From Takifugu bimaculatus (taxonomy: Eukaryota; Chordata; Actinopteri; Tetraodontiformes; Tetraodontidae), in assembly GCA_004026145.2 (NCBI GenBank), contig CP034977.1, positions 7,971,940 to 8,035,939 of the forward strand: a stretch of 64,000 bases of DNA, in the 5' to 3' direction. The notes beneath the pieces are model-generated. The model searched no databases. It was not told the origin of the DNA and saw only the letters and a program-made list of their open reading frames with translations. Shown one piece after another: positions 48,425 to 61,100 of the stretch. The position numbers and the translations under genes were made by a program. Positions within the stretch are counted from its first letter, which is position 1; every line of letters starts with the position of its first letter.

Positions 48425-50544
48425 CTGTGTGTGACGGAGAGAGAGGACAGGATAAGTTGACGTGCATTAAAATTGTCTTGATACCAAGGAATTATTGTCT
48501 TTAAACCTGGCTGCACAGTGTCCGTAACCACAGATTCAACGTTTTCCCCAGAATGCAGAGATAACTGGACAATAAACACAGACCCAAGGGAAAGATCACT
48601 TTTCAGTATATTGAGTCTATTTACTAAAACCCCAAATGGGCTCTCAAAGTTTCAGACACGCCTGGTGCTCTGCACATGGTTTGGCAATTCATCGCAATTA
48701 GCATTTACAGTACAAGTCTGTCTGGGTGAGAGTGGAATCCACAGAAAGAGGATCCTTTCTGCTCTGGCCTGCACGCCTCTTGTTCACCTTTCAGCCCAAG
48801 ATTGTGCTTAGGAATGATTATAGGTGCTGGAATATAACATGAGTTATTCCAAGATGACTAAAATAAATATAATAAATTTACAGCCACCTGAGTCAGTGGT
48901 GGGCAGATATGGGTGATTTTTAAATAGGTTAACACCCTGACACATGTTTAGATGTATATACTGTAAATACACATGTTTCCCCTTTGAATTTTTTTAAAAA
49001 TAAATCAGTAAAAACTAACATTATTTAAAAAAAAAACTAGAAAGAAAAAAAAACTGATATAACTCATTCCATTTTAATTAAAGATAGCAAAAATAGTGAA
49101 AATGTAGCTATCCAACCCGTAGTTTTTGCCTCTGTTATGGCCTACTCGTGAGGTCCGCAATGAAAGAGGAAGACACACTGACCAGTTTAACCCTTTATTT
49201 CTTAAACCAAAATGAAAACAACCAATAATAATTATAACCTGCAGATCACTGGCCAGGTGATCCAATTAGGTTAGCTCCACCCTGCTGGAAACCTGTGAAC
49301 CACAGACAGCACACAGGAGGACAACCCCACAGCTCAGGGGCCTGTCACAGTCCGGTCAACCACTGACGAGCCCAGAAATCTATACTCATGTCACCCTGAG
49401 TCCAGTTAAAGTTCCATTGTATTTTGCAATCACCTTCAAACAAATTCACACCAATGTTAGCAGCTTGAAACATGTGTGTCTGCAAAGTTTGCCACATACT
49501 TCACAACTGCTGCAATTCAAATTTAACACATATGAGTTGGTTTTAGACCTAGTTGGATTCTTTATGGACACAGTAGAAATGAATTTGGTTTAATTAATGG
49601 AATAAAACTGATGAGAGTGGATGGAGGATTGACTGTTAGAACCAAAGCATGAGCAAGAAGCAAGATGGTGGGGATCTACTTGGAGAGGCGGAGTCACAGA
49701 GCGCATCAAAGGTCAAAGGATCAAGGACTCAACATGAAAGACAGGGGCTTTTTCATTGAAGCAAACATGAAAGACCTCACATAAAAGACCTAAATTCGAC
49801 AGTTAAATCCGGCTGAAGGTTAGTAAAGCTTGATCCAAACCAAAGCACCTCCTTAATATTAACAGTTAATGCTAATTGTAACATTTAAAAAGGAACAACC
49901 AGCAAAACTCCAGTCCGAATACTAACTTTCTACTGCAAGTGAGTGAACTCTCCCCTTTCTGATAGTTTTAAGATAACTACCACTCAGCTTTTACAAGGCT
50001 GCACTCTTAGTCATCTTGAAACTATGAACATTTTTCTTTTCTTAATCATTTTTACTAAATGTATTCATATTCTCATATTTTCATGACCCCTTTATCCTTT
50101 TCGGGGTCATGGGGAGGGCACACATATAGACGAAGGCAGGGTATACCCCTGGTTGAGTTCATCACAGGGCCCTATGTTAGCTGTTGTGGGTTTGGTATCT
50201 TGCTCAAGGCAGTGCTCTGGCTAGGCGGTGCTTCTTCCACCTTCCCTTACTACCTTCCTTGCTTTGTCTGCACTGAAGCCTGAACTAAGAACCCTCTGCT
50301 CCTCAGCCCAGTCCCCAACAGCTACCGCCACCCACCTATTGTTCAATTAATTCAAAGCACCAAACAAAAAACAGGCCATTATGGACATTATGGAAACTTT
50401 AGGGTGAAATTTTCCCTCAGTCGAAAACATTTAACACTTCAAAGAAAATGGCGTATTTGTATGTGACACTATGAATTTACTTGTCATTCTAAATTATAGC
50501 AAATGTTTGTTTTTTGTTTTTTCTTGTGGTTTCAGACTCCAACA

Positions 50545-53206
50545 ATGAGCACTAACAGTTACCGCGCAGGACAGGTTCCCTCCATCAGAAGCTCCCAGAG
50601 TGGTGGCGAGGGAGATGGACGGACAGAAGGGATGACTGAAAATCTGATCAGAACTTTTCGGGGCATCCTTAACAAGCTCACCCCTGAGAGGTTTGAAAGC
50701 CTCATGAAACAGGTGGATGAGCTCAACATCAACAATGAGGAGACACTGAACGCAGTCATTGAGCTCATCGTTAACAAAGCTTTGACTGAGCAGAGCTACA
50801 GTGCAACCTATGCGAAAATGTGTCACCACCTGAAGGGGGTAAACTCTGCATTCTTTGACTGTACGATTGGTTGAATTTGGACCAGATTATTGCTAATGAT
50901 ATGCCAAACCTTTCCCACATCAGGTGATGGTCTCGTCCCGGAGCAGCGATGGATTCATTTACTTTCATAAACTTCTGCTCCAAAGATGCCAGATGGAGTT
51001 CGAGAACGGACTTCTGAAGGAAAAGGAAAACAATGTGTCTGTTGCTCAAGAGGTGAGTACCGGCACGCCTACAGCGGAACGAAATATACAAGCGCAATTA
51101 TTGGACTGAAGCTCAGCCTTATAAATGCACCTTTCATGAGAACTTTTTATTTTTCCTACAAAATTGTGTTTGCTCGACGAACAGTGGAATAGTTAGATTT
51201 TGAACTCAAACGTAAATGTAAGCTTTACAGTGTTTCACCTAAATTAAATACATGTAAATCTGCCCTCAAAGGAAGGTGAGGAGCAACAGTTAAAGGTGGA
51301 CCTGGAGCAGACCAAACTCAAGACGCGCGTGCGTTCAGTGGCAAACATGAGGTTTATCGGTGAGCTTTTTAAGCTGAGAATGATCACGGAGGCAATACTA
51401 CACACGTGCGCAGTTAAACTCCTCCAGGACGTGTGCGAGGAGTCTATGGAGTGTTTGTGCAAGCTCCTGTCCATAGTGGGGAAAGACATGGACACTGAGG
51501 CGGAGAGGGTAAGGAGAACTGTGTGCAACACACACACACACACACAAAACACACACACATACACAGATAAACACACTAACACACTGTCCACGCATAAACT
51601 GAATGAGTGGGACTCTTATTTTCTTCCTTTTATTTTCTTCCTTTTAGCCAAAACTCAATAGCTACTATGACTACATTTGCTACCTGCTGAAGGAGTGGAA
51701 GATGTCCACAAGGATAAAATTCATGTTGCAGGATGTTGTGGCCCTAAGAAAGGTGAGACACTTTGATGGTTAAATCATGAATATAGTCTGCAAGTCACGG
51801 TTGAATTCTCATCACATCTCATGTGTGGCCTTCAGAACAATTGGGTGCCCCGCAAGAAAGATGACGGACCAAAAACCCTTCAGCAGCTTCACCAAGAGGT
51901 GAAGCAGGCTGAAGAGAGGGAGCAGTCCCAGTTCAAGAAAGGGCAAAACACCATCCAACAAAGAGGTGGTGGCAGGTCGGCAGATCGCGGCCAATCCTTT
52001 AATGTGAAGGTCTGTGATGGAGACAGGAAGCAGAACAACCATTTGGGCAGCAGCTCAACTTTTGAGATGAACGGGCAGCCAGAAGAGAGAGAACCTGTCA
52101 CGTTCCCGAATGAGCAAAACAGAGGAACACAGATTAAATCTGTCAGCAAAATTCCTGGTAAATAACTGAAAAAGCCAAAAGATTTGGTGCACTTTTAAAG
52201 CAGACATCTGGATGGGGATTTTCACTACTTGTTGCTCTTTGCAGTTGAACACAAGACCACCCCAAAAGGTGGATCATTATCAAAGCCTTTATCAGCGTTG
52301 ATCACAAAGGAGGAGGCACAAGCGCAGGAATGCAATGAAGAAGAAGTACACCAAGCGCTAAAAAGACTCCTGCAGAACTCTGTAAATGATAAAATAGAAG
52401 AGTGGATCCAGGTAACTCCCGATGAGAATGACCTTTAAACTGGATTTTTCAATAGAGATTGTGACTGTAGGCATGAAACTAACAAAGGTTCCTCTCCCCC
52501 CTCCCAGAAAACCCTCAACAACAAGCAGAGGTCGTCAGATGCTTTTGTGAGGGCATTGATGAGAGCAGTGTGCCAGTCAGTCATTGTTGACTGTAAGTGT
52601 TCTATAATGTCATATAGAGGCAGAAAACTCAGCCTTTTTCTGTCCAAAAACATGATTCATTAGTTTTAATCCACAAAGATGTTTGTTTTACATTATGTGA
52701 GCACATACTCAAAACCAGCCTGTGACACCTTTATGGCCCATGATTAGCTGTGTTCAGTTTCTTTACAGTGGTGTGAAGAGAGTGTTTGTGTTGTCAGGTG
52801 GGGTTTATACACTCAATACCTATGAGCTGCTCGAGAGAGTGAGCCTGCTCAAGAGGTACATCACTGATGACCAGAAGCAGCTGGTGGCCCTGAATGTTCT
52901 ACAGCAGCTGGTGGTCCACATAGACCAACCTGATGGTGAGTGTCCCATCTATCCACCTTGACGGTCATGGCTTTGTTTATTTTAAATTTGAACTATAAAT
53001 TCAGAAGCCAGTGGTGTTTCTCTATTTACTTATTCCTGTGATTTTTGCTGGTGTGTGTCTGTGTAGGTCTGCTGCGGATGTTTTTTGATGTATTGTGGGA
53101 TGAAGAAGTCATCGAGGATGAGACCTTCTTTAAATTCAAGTCATCCACAGTTAATTTGATATCCGTAAGCAACTTTTTCACCATGCTCCAAGAGGCGAAC
53201 AACTGA
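50545..53206 (+). CDS. Short eIF4G-like protein, copy C (MIF4G + W2, 538 aa)
   Basis: The exons are 50545-50838, 50924-51052, 51272-51508, 51648-51752, 51836-52157, 52245-52411, 52508-52592, 52798-52935 and 53067-53206. All exon lengths match copies A and B, and the frame is open. Its N-terminus combines SYRAG (as in B) with MTENL (as in A), which suggests exchange between copies. Private changes include VMVSSRSS at the start of exon 2, KTLNNKQR at the start of exon 7, and DETFFKFKSS near the end. A CA run in the intron after exon 3 is six bases longer than in the other copies. Function is expected to be as for copy A. Confidence 0.88.
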
Positions 53207-53279
53207 CGTTGGGGAGGGACTTTTTTTTATTTATTTTTTAAATCTGCATTATTTCATTGTCATTAATATCATCTGTCTG

Positions 53280-53285
53280 AATAAA
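53280..53285 (+). terminator. Polyadenylation signal of eIF4G-like copy C
   Basis: AATAAA 74 bases after the stop. It lies upstream of the LINE insertion, so the insertion need not disturb the mRNA 3' end. Confidence 0.6.
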
Positions 53286-53569
53286 ATTCAATCTATGTCC
53301 AAATACAAGTCCTTGAATATCATTTATGTTTTAGTGAAGTTGGGTAATATGGTCCCAACTGGCACCATTTATCCTGATGTGATAATCATGTTTTACTTTC
53401 TAAAGGAGTTTTGGTTAAATGTTCAAGAGAGTTATAAACATTTACACTAAAACTGCCTAAAGAGCACAATCTCTAACAAGTATTAATCATTTATAATGGT
53501 TAATGATAAAATAAAGCGATAAATAAAGTAAAATAGATTCTGATATTTTGAGCATATATTTGTTCTTCT

Positions 53570-54727
53570 CTTGGGGTTGACCATCGATCCGATGATGTCA
53601 GTGCAGTCATCTCTGGTGACTTCGAAGGTGGCTGATTAGCCCAATTCTGGAGCCACACACTCTGGGACAGTTGGGACATGGGAAAGACGCCATGGGTGGG
53701 GCTGTTGCTGCTTCCTTCCTTCTTTGCCTGGCTGCTGCGACTTTGCCTCTTCTGTGGTCCTCGAAGGATTTGCAGCCCTTCTTGACTGCGGTGCGCCATC
53801 CGACTCTGTTTTGGGCCTGGGCTTCTAGCTGTGCTGGAGGGATGCCACAGTACTTTAGGCTGTCCTTGATGCAGTCTTTGTACCGCTTCTTGGGGCGCCC
53901 AGTGTTTCTCTGCCCCTGGGAGAGGACGCCGTAGAAGACCTGACGGGGAAGGCGCGTGCTGTCCATTCTGATCAGGTGGCCTGACCAGCGGAGTAGGGCT
54001 TTCATAATCATGGTCTCGATACTTACAAGGCCAGCTCTGTCCAAGACCGCCAGGTTGGTCACTCTATCCTGCCATTTGATGTGCATTATTGACCGCAGGG
54101 ACCTCATGTGGAATCGTTCCAACTGTTTTGTGTACTTCCTGTATGTTGTCCAGGTCTCACAGCCGTAAAGAAGGCTGGTGAGCACAACAGCTTTGTAGAC
54201 TTTAATTTTAGTCTCCAGTTTGATGTTTTTGTTATTTATCACACGGGTTCTGAGTCGACCAAGGGACTGGCTGGCTTTGCTGATACGCTGAGCTATCTCC
54301 TTGTCTAGAGAGCCATCACAGGAAATGGTGCTTCCGAGGTACTTGAATTGCTCAACCACCTTCAGCTCAGTTCCCTCGATGGATACATTGGGGGGCGGTG
54401 CGCTGGTGCCTGGTGCTGGTTGGTGCATGACCTCCGTCTTACTGAGGCTGATCATCAGGCCAAACAATCGAGCTGCTTCTGCAAATCTGTCGACGATAAT
54501 TTGGAGGTCAGGCTCTGTGTGTGCCATGAGAGCACAATCGTCGGCAAAGAGCGCATCGTGGACTAGCCGCTCTATTGTCTTTGTTCTGGCATTCAGTCTT
54601 CGGAGGTCAAAGAGGGAGCCATCCAGCCGGTAGCGCAGGTAGATGCCACGGTCGAGGTCTCGGAGGGCATGGTTGAGGACACAGGTGAAGAAGAGGTTGA
54701 AGAGGACAGGGGCAAGGACACACCCCT
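53570..54727 (-). mobile_element. 5'-truncated LINE: reverse-transcriptase C-terminal region
   Basis: A minus-strand frame is open from the truncation point near 54,727 to a stop at 53,607-53,609, about 370 codons. It carries the RT catalytic box ALFADDCALMAH, the downstream block FKYLGSTIS, the region LLYGCETWTTYRK, the GRPKKRYKD motif and a terminal CPNCPRVCGSRIG...H zinc finger. Those are features of non-LTR retrotransposon polyproteins. The upstream part of RT and any endonuclease are missing. Flanking unit sequence resumes on both sides at the position expected from units A and B, so it inserted into unit C only. The open frame implies a recent insertion. No poly-A tail is visible and the clade is not assigned. 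Confidence 0.9.
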
Positions 54728-54861
54728 AGTGATACTAAAACATTACACTCAAGCTTGATGTAATGGGATGGAAGTGGGGGAATTCAATTTCTTCACTTTG
54801 ATCATACATAATATTATAAATGTAAAAATTGTGTTTGTGTATAGTAATCCATACAATTACA

Positions 54862-54903
54862 AGTGTGTGTGCAAGTCTGTGTGCGTGAGTGTGTGTGTCT
54901 GTG
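54862..54903. repeat. Interrupted GT microsatellite in the 3' flank of copy C
   Basis: Positional equivalent of the GT runs in units A and B, but shorter and interrupted. Confidence 0.85.
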
Positions 54904-54939
54904 ACAGAGAGAGGACAGGATAAGATGACGTGCATTAAA

Positions 54940-55255
54940 CAGCAAACAGTGAAACTATAATTGGCAGGACTTTTCCTTTTCTGCGCTCTGATGGTGGGTT
55001 CTGGTTCAGCAAGCTGTCCTTCAACCCAGATTTGACTGAAGGAGCTGATATTTTGGTCTGATTCTGCTTCTACAGTTTCCTGTGTGCTTTCACCTCGTAT
55101 AGCTGCCCCCTTTGGATGAGAACACAGGAATGCAAAGATGAGATAATGAAAAATCATTTAAAAGCACAATTAATGCGCAATAACTTTATTCTTCTAATTT
55201 TTCTGAATACAGTTTGCTTTGAAACAGTTTTCTAGAACAGGTTGGAGTGATAAAA
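54940..55255 (-). other. Segment unique to unit C, with an exon-like minus-strand frame
   Basis: Unit C departs from A and B after GACGTGCATTAAA and rejoins at AATACCAAGGAATTATTGTC. The extra segment is open on the minus strand over about 60 codons (ESTQETVEAESDQNISSFSQ ... LAEPEPTIRAQKRKSPANYS). It looks like polar, disordered coding sequence rather than random DNA. No family is recognised. Confidence 0.3.
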
Positions 55256-55440
55256 CTGTCATAATACCAAGGAATTATTGTCTTAAAACCGGCTGCACAG
55301 TGTCCATAACCACAGATTCAACATTTTTCCCCAGAATGCAGAGATAACTGGACAATAAACACAGACCCATGGGAAAGATCACTTTTCAGTATATTGAGTC
55401 TATTTACTAAAACCCCAAATGGGCTCTCAAAGTTTCAGAC

Positions 55441-57909
55441 GAAAAATTGTTGAAATGATCTGGAGTGGGAAGCTTACTAGAACAACACCCAGTAACTGTT
55501 TGAAAAACAGGACAGAAACCAAGATACCTTTGAAACTGACACATAGGAATCATTACAATTCACCTCAAAGATGATATTGATTTATTTGTGAGGCTGAAAT
55601 TAACCTCGCAAGCAGTACTTGATCCTAAACCTGAACAGAGGATGCACAGCAATATCATTTTAAATTAGTGATATGATGCCATCAAAGGACCACCTGCTCC
55701 TGCCTGAAGCACCTGAGCGGTGAAACATTAACGTATATGCTACAATATATAGTGAATAAATATATGCCCACTGTATGTGTTTGTCTCTGTTGTCAGCTTT
55801 ATTTTCCTTATTTAGGAACACCCAGAGGATTTGAAAATACTACCCTCTGGATTAAGTGAAGGCCTCACAGGCGGTGCGTTGAATACATGTAACACCTGAG
55901 ATGGTGAAGCAGGACCAACACCCGATATGTGACTTTGGTAAAATGGAAAAGGGGGATTTTAAAAATTAATGGATATTTCATGGCTGCCATGGATGTGATA
56001 TGAAATATTCTAGTGTTTGATCCATACAGCAGAAATGTTCATGTACAAATTACCCTCAGAAATGTCATAGGTTAGACATTTAATCATATGTGCTGATAGC
56101 TAATCCTGACGTCCTCTGATTTAAAGTGCTGATAAGCCCTCTAATCTGCTGATATGGAATCAAACAAAGTTCGGGAATAAATCTTTTTAGACAAATGTGA
56201 AATTGGGAAAATGTGATTATATTGATGTTTCTGTATGTTGAAATGAACGTTGCCCTTTTGCGGAATTCGATTTCGGAGCTTTCCTTTTGAAAAAAAGAGT
56301 TCAGTGACTAAAAAAGAAAATAAAATAAAACCTCTTTAATTGAAATGCAAATGTGCACCTGCTTCGTGCCAAAAGCACAACATTAGAAAACACAGCGGAG
56401 GAGTTAATGGTCAGGAGCGTGTTCCAGTAAAACGTTTCATCGGAACCCTCAGACGCAAACACAAAGACGGGGCTTCAATCGCGCTTCCACCGATCACAGC
56501 ACCCCTTTATGATGCAAGGAAACTCCATGATGGAGTTAGAATTTCGATAACCACAGCACTTGTGGCGTGTCAGATTCCACCCAGCTGAAGGTTCTGCTGG
56601 TGATTAGCAGCAGAGTTGCAGAAAGACGGCTGGAGTTCACACTGAATACCCCACAGACGGACTCTCAGCTGCTCTGGAAGTAGGTCTGCCTTTCATTATG
56701 AAATATTACAGCATAAATCCCAAAGTGTTTTGGGACGGAAGCAGATTAGAGTTGAGATTTTGGATGAGATGTGGAGATGTTCAGGCTGTAATCAGGCCTG
56801 GAAAGGCTCACATAATTCCTCCTATGCCCACTGTGCTTTTGCAACGCTTATTAAAATTCTGAAATTAGATTAGCGTTGTTGTCTTGATGAAAACCAAAAA
56901 AAAACAGGCTGCATGTGATGCACCTGATTCTCTTTTATCAACTGAACAAAAACAGGCACAGTCAATTTGCTCATTTAAAAGCCACAAATCATGTGGCTCC
57001 ATTACAAACCTTATTCGACTGTAACATATGAACATCGCTCTTAAACAAACAACTGAAAAAAAACAATTTAAAAAAAGTACATTCTCCTGCTTCAAATACG
57101 ACATAAAACAAAACATTGTATACCATACCGGTTTAAATCTTTCCTCATCTACATACATGTGTGTGTGTATGTGTGTGTTGCACCTCTGATCTGACCTCTG
57201 GCAGCAAACATGTTGATACACCGAAGAGACTGACATCCAAATGATGGATCTCTCTGGGAAAAATGTTCTACTTTTTCCTGAATGTCCAAATCAAATCAAA
57301 CGTAACACAAAGACGAAGACAGCAAACAGGGCTGTAATTTATTCACAGAACCAAAAAAAAAGTCGCACCGTGTTGCACCGAGTCACTTACATCTGCTGTT
57401 CGCTGTTGATGTGAAGGACGTGACCAGCCCGACCCATACGCCAACCAGAAACCTGGTATAAGAGTGAAGGCTTTCAGGAAGTTGTTGTGAGATTTGTAGC
57501 TGTCTAATCACGTCGGATGGCTGTTGGCTGATCTGAGGCACTTGTAAGCTGAGAAGCTGGTCCAACTGGTGGCCTAATTAAAAGTAAATGCAGCCAGTAA
57601 GCCCCCGGCCCGAACAGCTGTCCGTCTCTTCCATTTAAGAATGATTCAGGCCTTTTCCTTGAAGATGCTTTCTATTGCTTTCATTGTCAGTGTGAATGCG
57701 GTTCAACGGTTTTGACTTCACTTTTCACACAGGTCCCAACAGAATATTAATACAGAATAAATCATCTATGCTCATGTAGTTTGAAGGATTTATTCTGTGT
57801 CGTTCATTTTGCTTGGAAAATGACAGGTGATAACTGGTGATAAATTTACGGCGTAACACATAAAATTAATGAATTTACAGACGTGTGATATTCTGAAATT
57901 GACCGACTC
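55441..57909. other. Non-coding stretch
   Basis: No gene is seen. A short GT-rich run occurs near 57,160-57,180. Confidence 0.55.
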
Positions 57910-58155
57910 AAGGTTACACTTTGTGGTCTGTGTGTGTGTGTGTGCGTGTATGTGTGTGCACAAAAATATACATTTCATCAGCATAGTGAGGACCCTTCTG
58001 GGAATTGAGGACATTGTGGGTGGTCGTTACAGCATCAAAGGTGTGTTTGAGGTTTCAGATTTAATTTAAAGGTTAATGTTTAATGGTAAGGGGCCTGGAA
58101 ATGTATTATGGTGGTAAAAGTCCCCACAAATATTGATAGTGTGTGTGTTTTCTGT
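57910..58155 (+). repeat. GT microsatellite with associated teleost repeat (GTGAGGACC ... GTCCCCACAAA)
   Basis: A GT run is followed by AGTGAGGACCCTTCTGGGAA, GGTTAATGTTTAATGGTAAG, GGGCCTGGAAATG and AAGTCCCCACAAATATTGAT, ending in another GT run. This arrangement is a repeated element widespread in fish genomes. Confidence 0.7.
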
Positions 58156-61100
58156 CTTCATTCCATGCAATATCAGGATTTTAGAATCAATTTGTACATA
58201 AATCTGCAATAGCTGAGTTACAATACAACTGACTTATTTTGAATTAGTTTGTCTCGCTGTGCCAGTTTCTATTGACTAATGTTCTCATAAACTAATGGGC
58301 ATCATTTCCTGTAATCCTGAAGTAAAGATGATGACCACCATCCATTTTCCCAAAGATGAGCTCGTCTGGAAAAATGCTGTAAGGAAGAATCCCAGTTTGT
58401 CCACCCAGTTAAAAAAACAGTGTCAATTCAGCCATTTCAGTCCTGCCCTGCTCTCATGGTGGAGGGAAACTATTTACTTCTATGGAAAAGAACAACGTTT
58501 TAATTGAGTTTAATGGGGGGGCTATCTTTCTCTATCTCTGCCCAAAGAATGATTTCAAGAATTATATTTCTAACATCACAAACAAGCTCATCAAGCCCCA
58601 TTAGGGAGGGTTTTTATACGGTGACTCAGACATTTTAGAAAATGTGGTCACTGTTTATTTGAGCATGCTTATGACACCTCTTTGTATTTTTAGAAAAAAA
58701 ATTGCATGGTTCTGTCTGACTGTGGGAGAACCGACACGTCTAATATCTCTCTCTGCACCCCCGGGGGCCTCTTGCAGAAGTGTATCTAGCACAATGGTGC
58801 ACCGTGTAGGAAAATTAAGCTGTTACACATAGAAAATGTTTTGTTAAAAATTTGGTTCTTTGTTATTGATGTAATGAGCTCTGACCATAGTAAATGAAAT
58901 CTATTATAAAAATTAATTTATGGATGTAAACTAAGACAAGGAAAAGCTATGGAGATGTAAATAATCAAGTTAAAATTTAACCTTTTAGAGAAATAGAATA
59001 GAAGAAGTCGAAGGAGACTTTAACTAAAATCGTAAACAATTTGGTGAGTATTTTTATGATAAAGTCCATAATTCTCAAAGGAAAATCTTATCAACAAATG
59101 GTGATACTTCAAAACGAAAATGTGTTAATTTAACATTGAAAGTGTAACTGTTGGCAGTTAAACATTTCATTGATAAATGTAAGGATCAACCTTCCAGTAT
59201 AGATATTTTAAACCTTAAAATGGAAATGTCATCCCGGTCCCTGTCAGCCAAATTAAGAATTGAAGAATTGGAAACTATGTTCATCACAGGCATTTAACAA
59301 AGAACTGTAATCCAGTAGCTCTTTATGATTGTTACTTTTTTGGTGTGTTTTAATGTTATTTAAGGTAGTGCTGGAGTATAGAAGGAAATCTGAGTGTGTA
59401 GGATAAGTTGATTGATTTTGTAAATCTGTCAAAAGATGAGCATTAGATTTTCCTCTCCGTTTTGCTTATTACTGTTGTTTTAGCTTTGGTATTTACAAAT
59501 GTAGGTACATAAGAATGTTTTGGTGTATGCTGCCTGTGTGCCGGACCCTGGGAAGAATAGCCAATGCTGTTGTGGGTGCTAATGGGGATCCAAGTAAAAG
59601 GAAAGAAAGGACATGAGACTTTCAATGGACCCCAAGTGGTGCATGCCCAGTGGGCTTGGCTCCAGTGCCATCAGCATATCATGGCCTCTTCCATCTGTTG
59701 TCTTTGTCTCTGTGTTCCCATCGCTGTCATCTGCAGAACACTGATGCCTCTCAGTGTTTCCCTCTTATCAGGCCTGAAAAGAAACACCAGATGGCTGATG
59801 GGAAAAACAAATCATGCTCCTTCCAGAGGGAAAGAGTCCACCACCCGCAGCTTTGATTTAGCGCTGAAAGATTCATACGTAACACACACATGTAAAGATC
59901 CTGCCTGATCACAGTTGACCAATGACGTCACTTTCCATGAAATGACTGACAGCAGCAGATAAATCAGACAATCAGTGTAGAGACAGATCGTTGATATAGT
60001 GTCCATCCACACGCGGCCTTGACTTAATGGCCACGCCGTTTGTCAGAAAAGCCTGGTGTGTGTAACCGTGTTCCATCTGTGATCTGAATGGTGACGTCAA
60101 GTTTATTTATAGCATCATTCAGCGCGTCCATACATCAAACACACTCGACCTGTACAGCGGGCGCGCGTGAACACGTACGGGGCTCTGACCTCGAACACAG
60201 CCGGAATAAAGAGTGCAGACCACTTAAAATACAGATAATCAGTTTGCAAAACAAATGAATGAAAAGCAAAACCCTCAACAATTTAAAATTTAAAGAAATA
60301 GGAGGAAAGAGCATAACTAGGGCTGGATGAGAAATTAACAGATTTACCCAGTGTGTTCCATAGAGTAATGACATTCAGATTACATTAGATGTGTAAATTC
60401 CACAAAAAAACATATTAGTATTTTAGTTCATACATTTAATTTTTTTCACATAAAAGAAAAAAGGAAATGTATATTTACATGAAAACTCATTTAAATTGGG
60501 AGTAGAGAGAATAAATGTTATTTTCTCCCCTTTAACTTCTCCTATTAGCGTCCCAATTTAAATACATTTGAATAAAATTGCCGTAATTCCTAATTATGAT
60601 TTTTTTAACCTTCATCTCACACAGTACCCTAATTCACCATGTTATAATATTTAATACACTTGATTTAATGCGTTTTTACAAATATACTGATTAACCTTGA
60701 TTCATTTTGTCTTGAGATTCTTCCATAACTTAACACCTTTCACTACAATACTCACACCATCACTTTGGTCCTAAAGCTGAATAGTGAACAACTAATAGTA
60801 TCAGTTTACAATTGCACTGTTGTGTTTTCGAGACCCAAATTCAGCAATAAGCAAAAATAAAAGCTTCCACAGTTGTTTGTGCTTGTCTAAGCTCCTGCTC
60901 AGGTCACGGTGAGCATAAGTTGCTATGGGGAGCAATCCAGATCAAAAGAGACACACTCCTGACTCTGAATCTGAGGTTTGACTCATCCCACCCCGCTCAC
61001 ACTTCCACCCAACCCACTCAGCCCTGACACAAACGCTCCCTCAAACAACACCTGATGAATTCATCTCTCTGTCGAGCACCTGTGTCACACTCTACTGTTT

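Larger units (their letters stand above)
43314..48657 (+). repeat. Tandem unit B of the eIF4G-like array
   Basis: It has the same boundaries as unit A and is near-identical across exons, introns and flanks. It includes the segment 43,905-44,321 that is missing from A and present in C. The first coding ATG is 5,350 bases after that of A. Confidence 0.92.
48658..55440 (+). repeat. Tandem unit C of the eIF4G-like array
   Basis: The last unit ends at CTCAAAGTTTCAGAC (55,440), after which sequence is unique. It is longer than A and B because of a LINE insertion at about 53,570-54,727 and about 310 additional bases at about 54,940-55,255. Confidence 0.92.
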
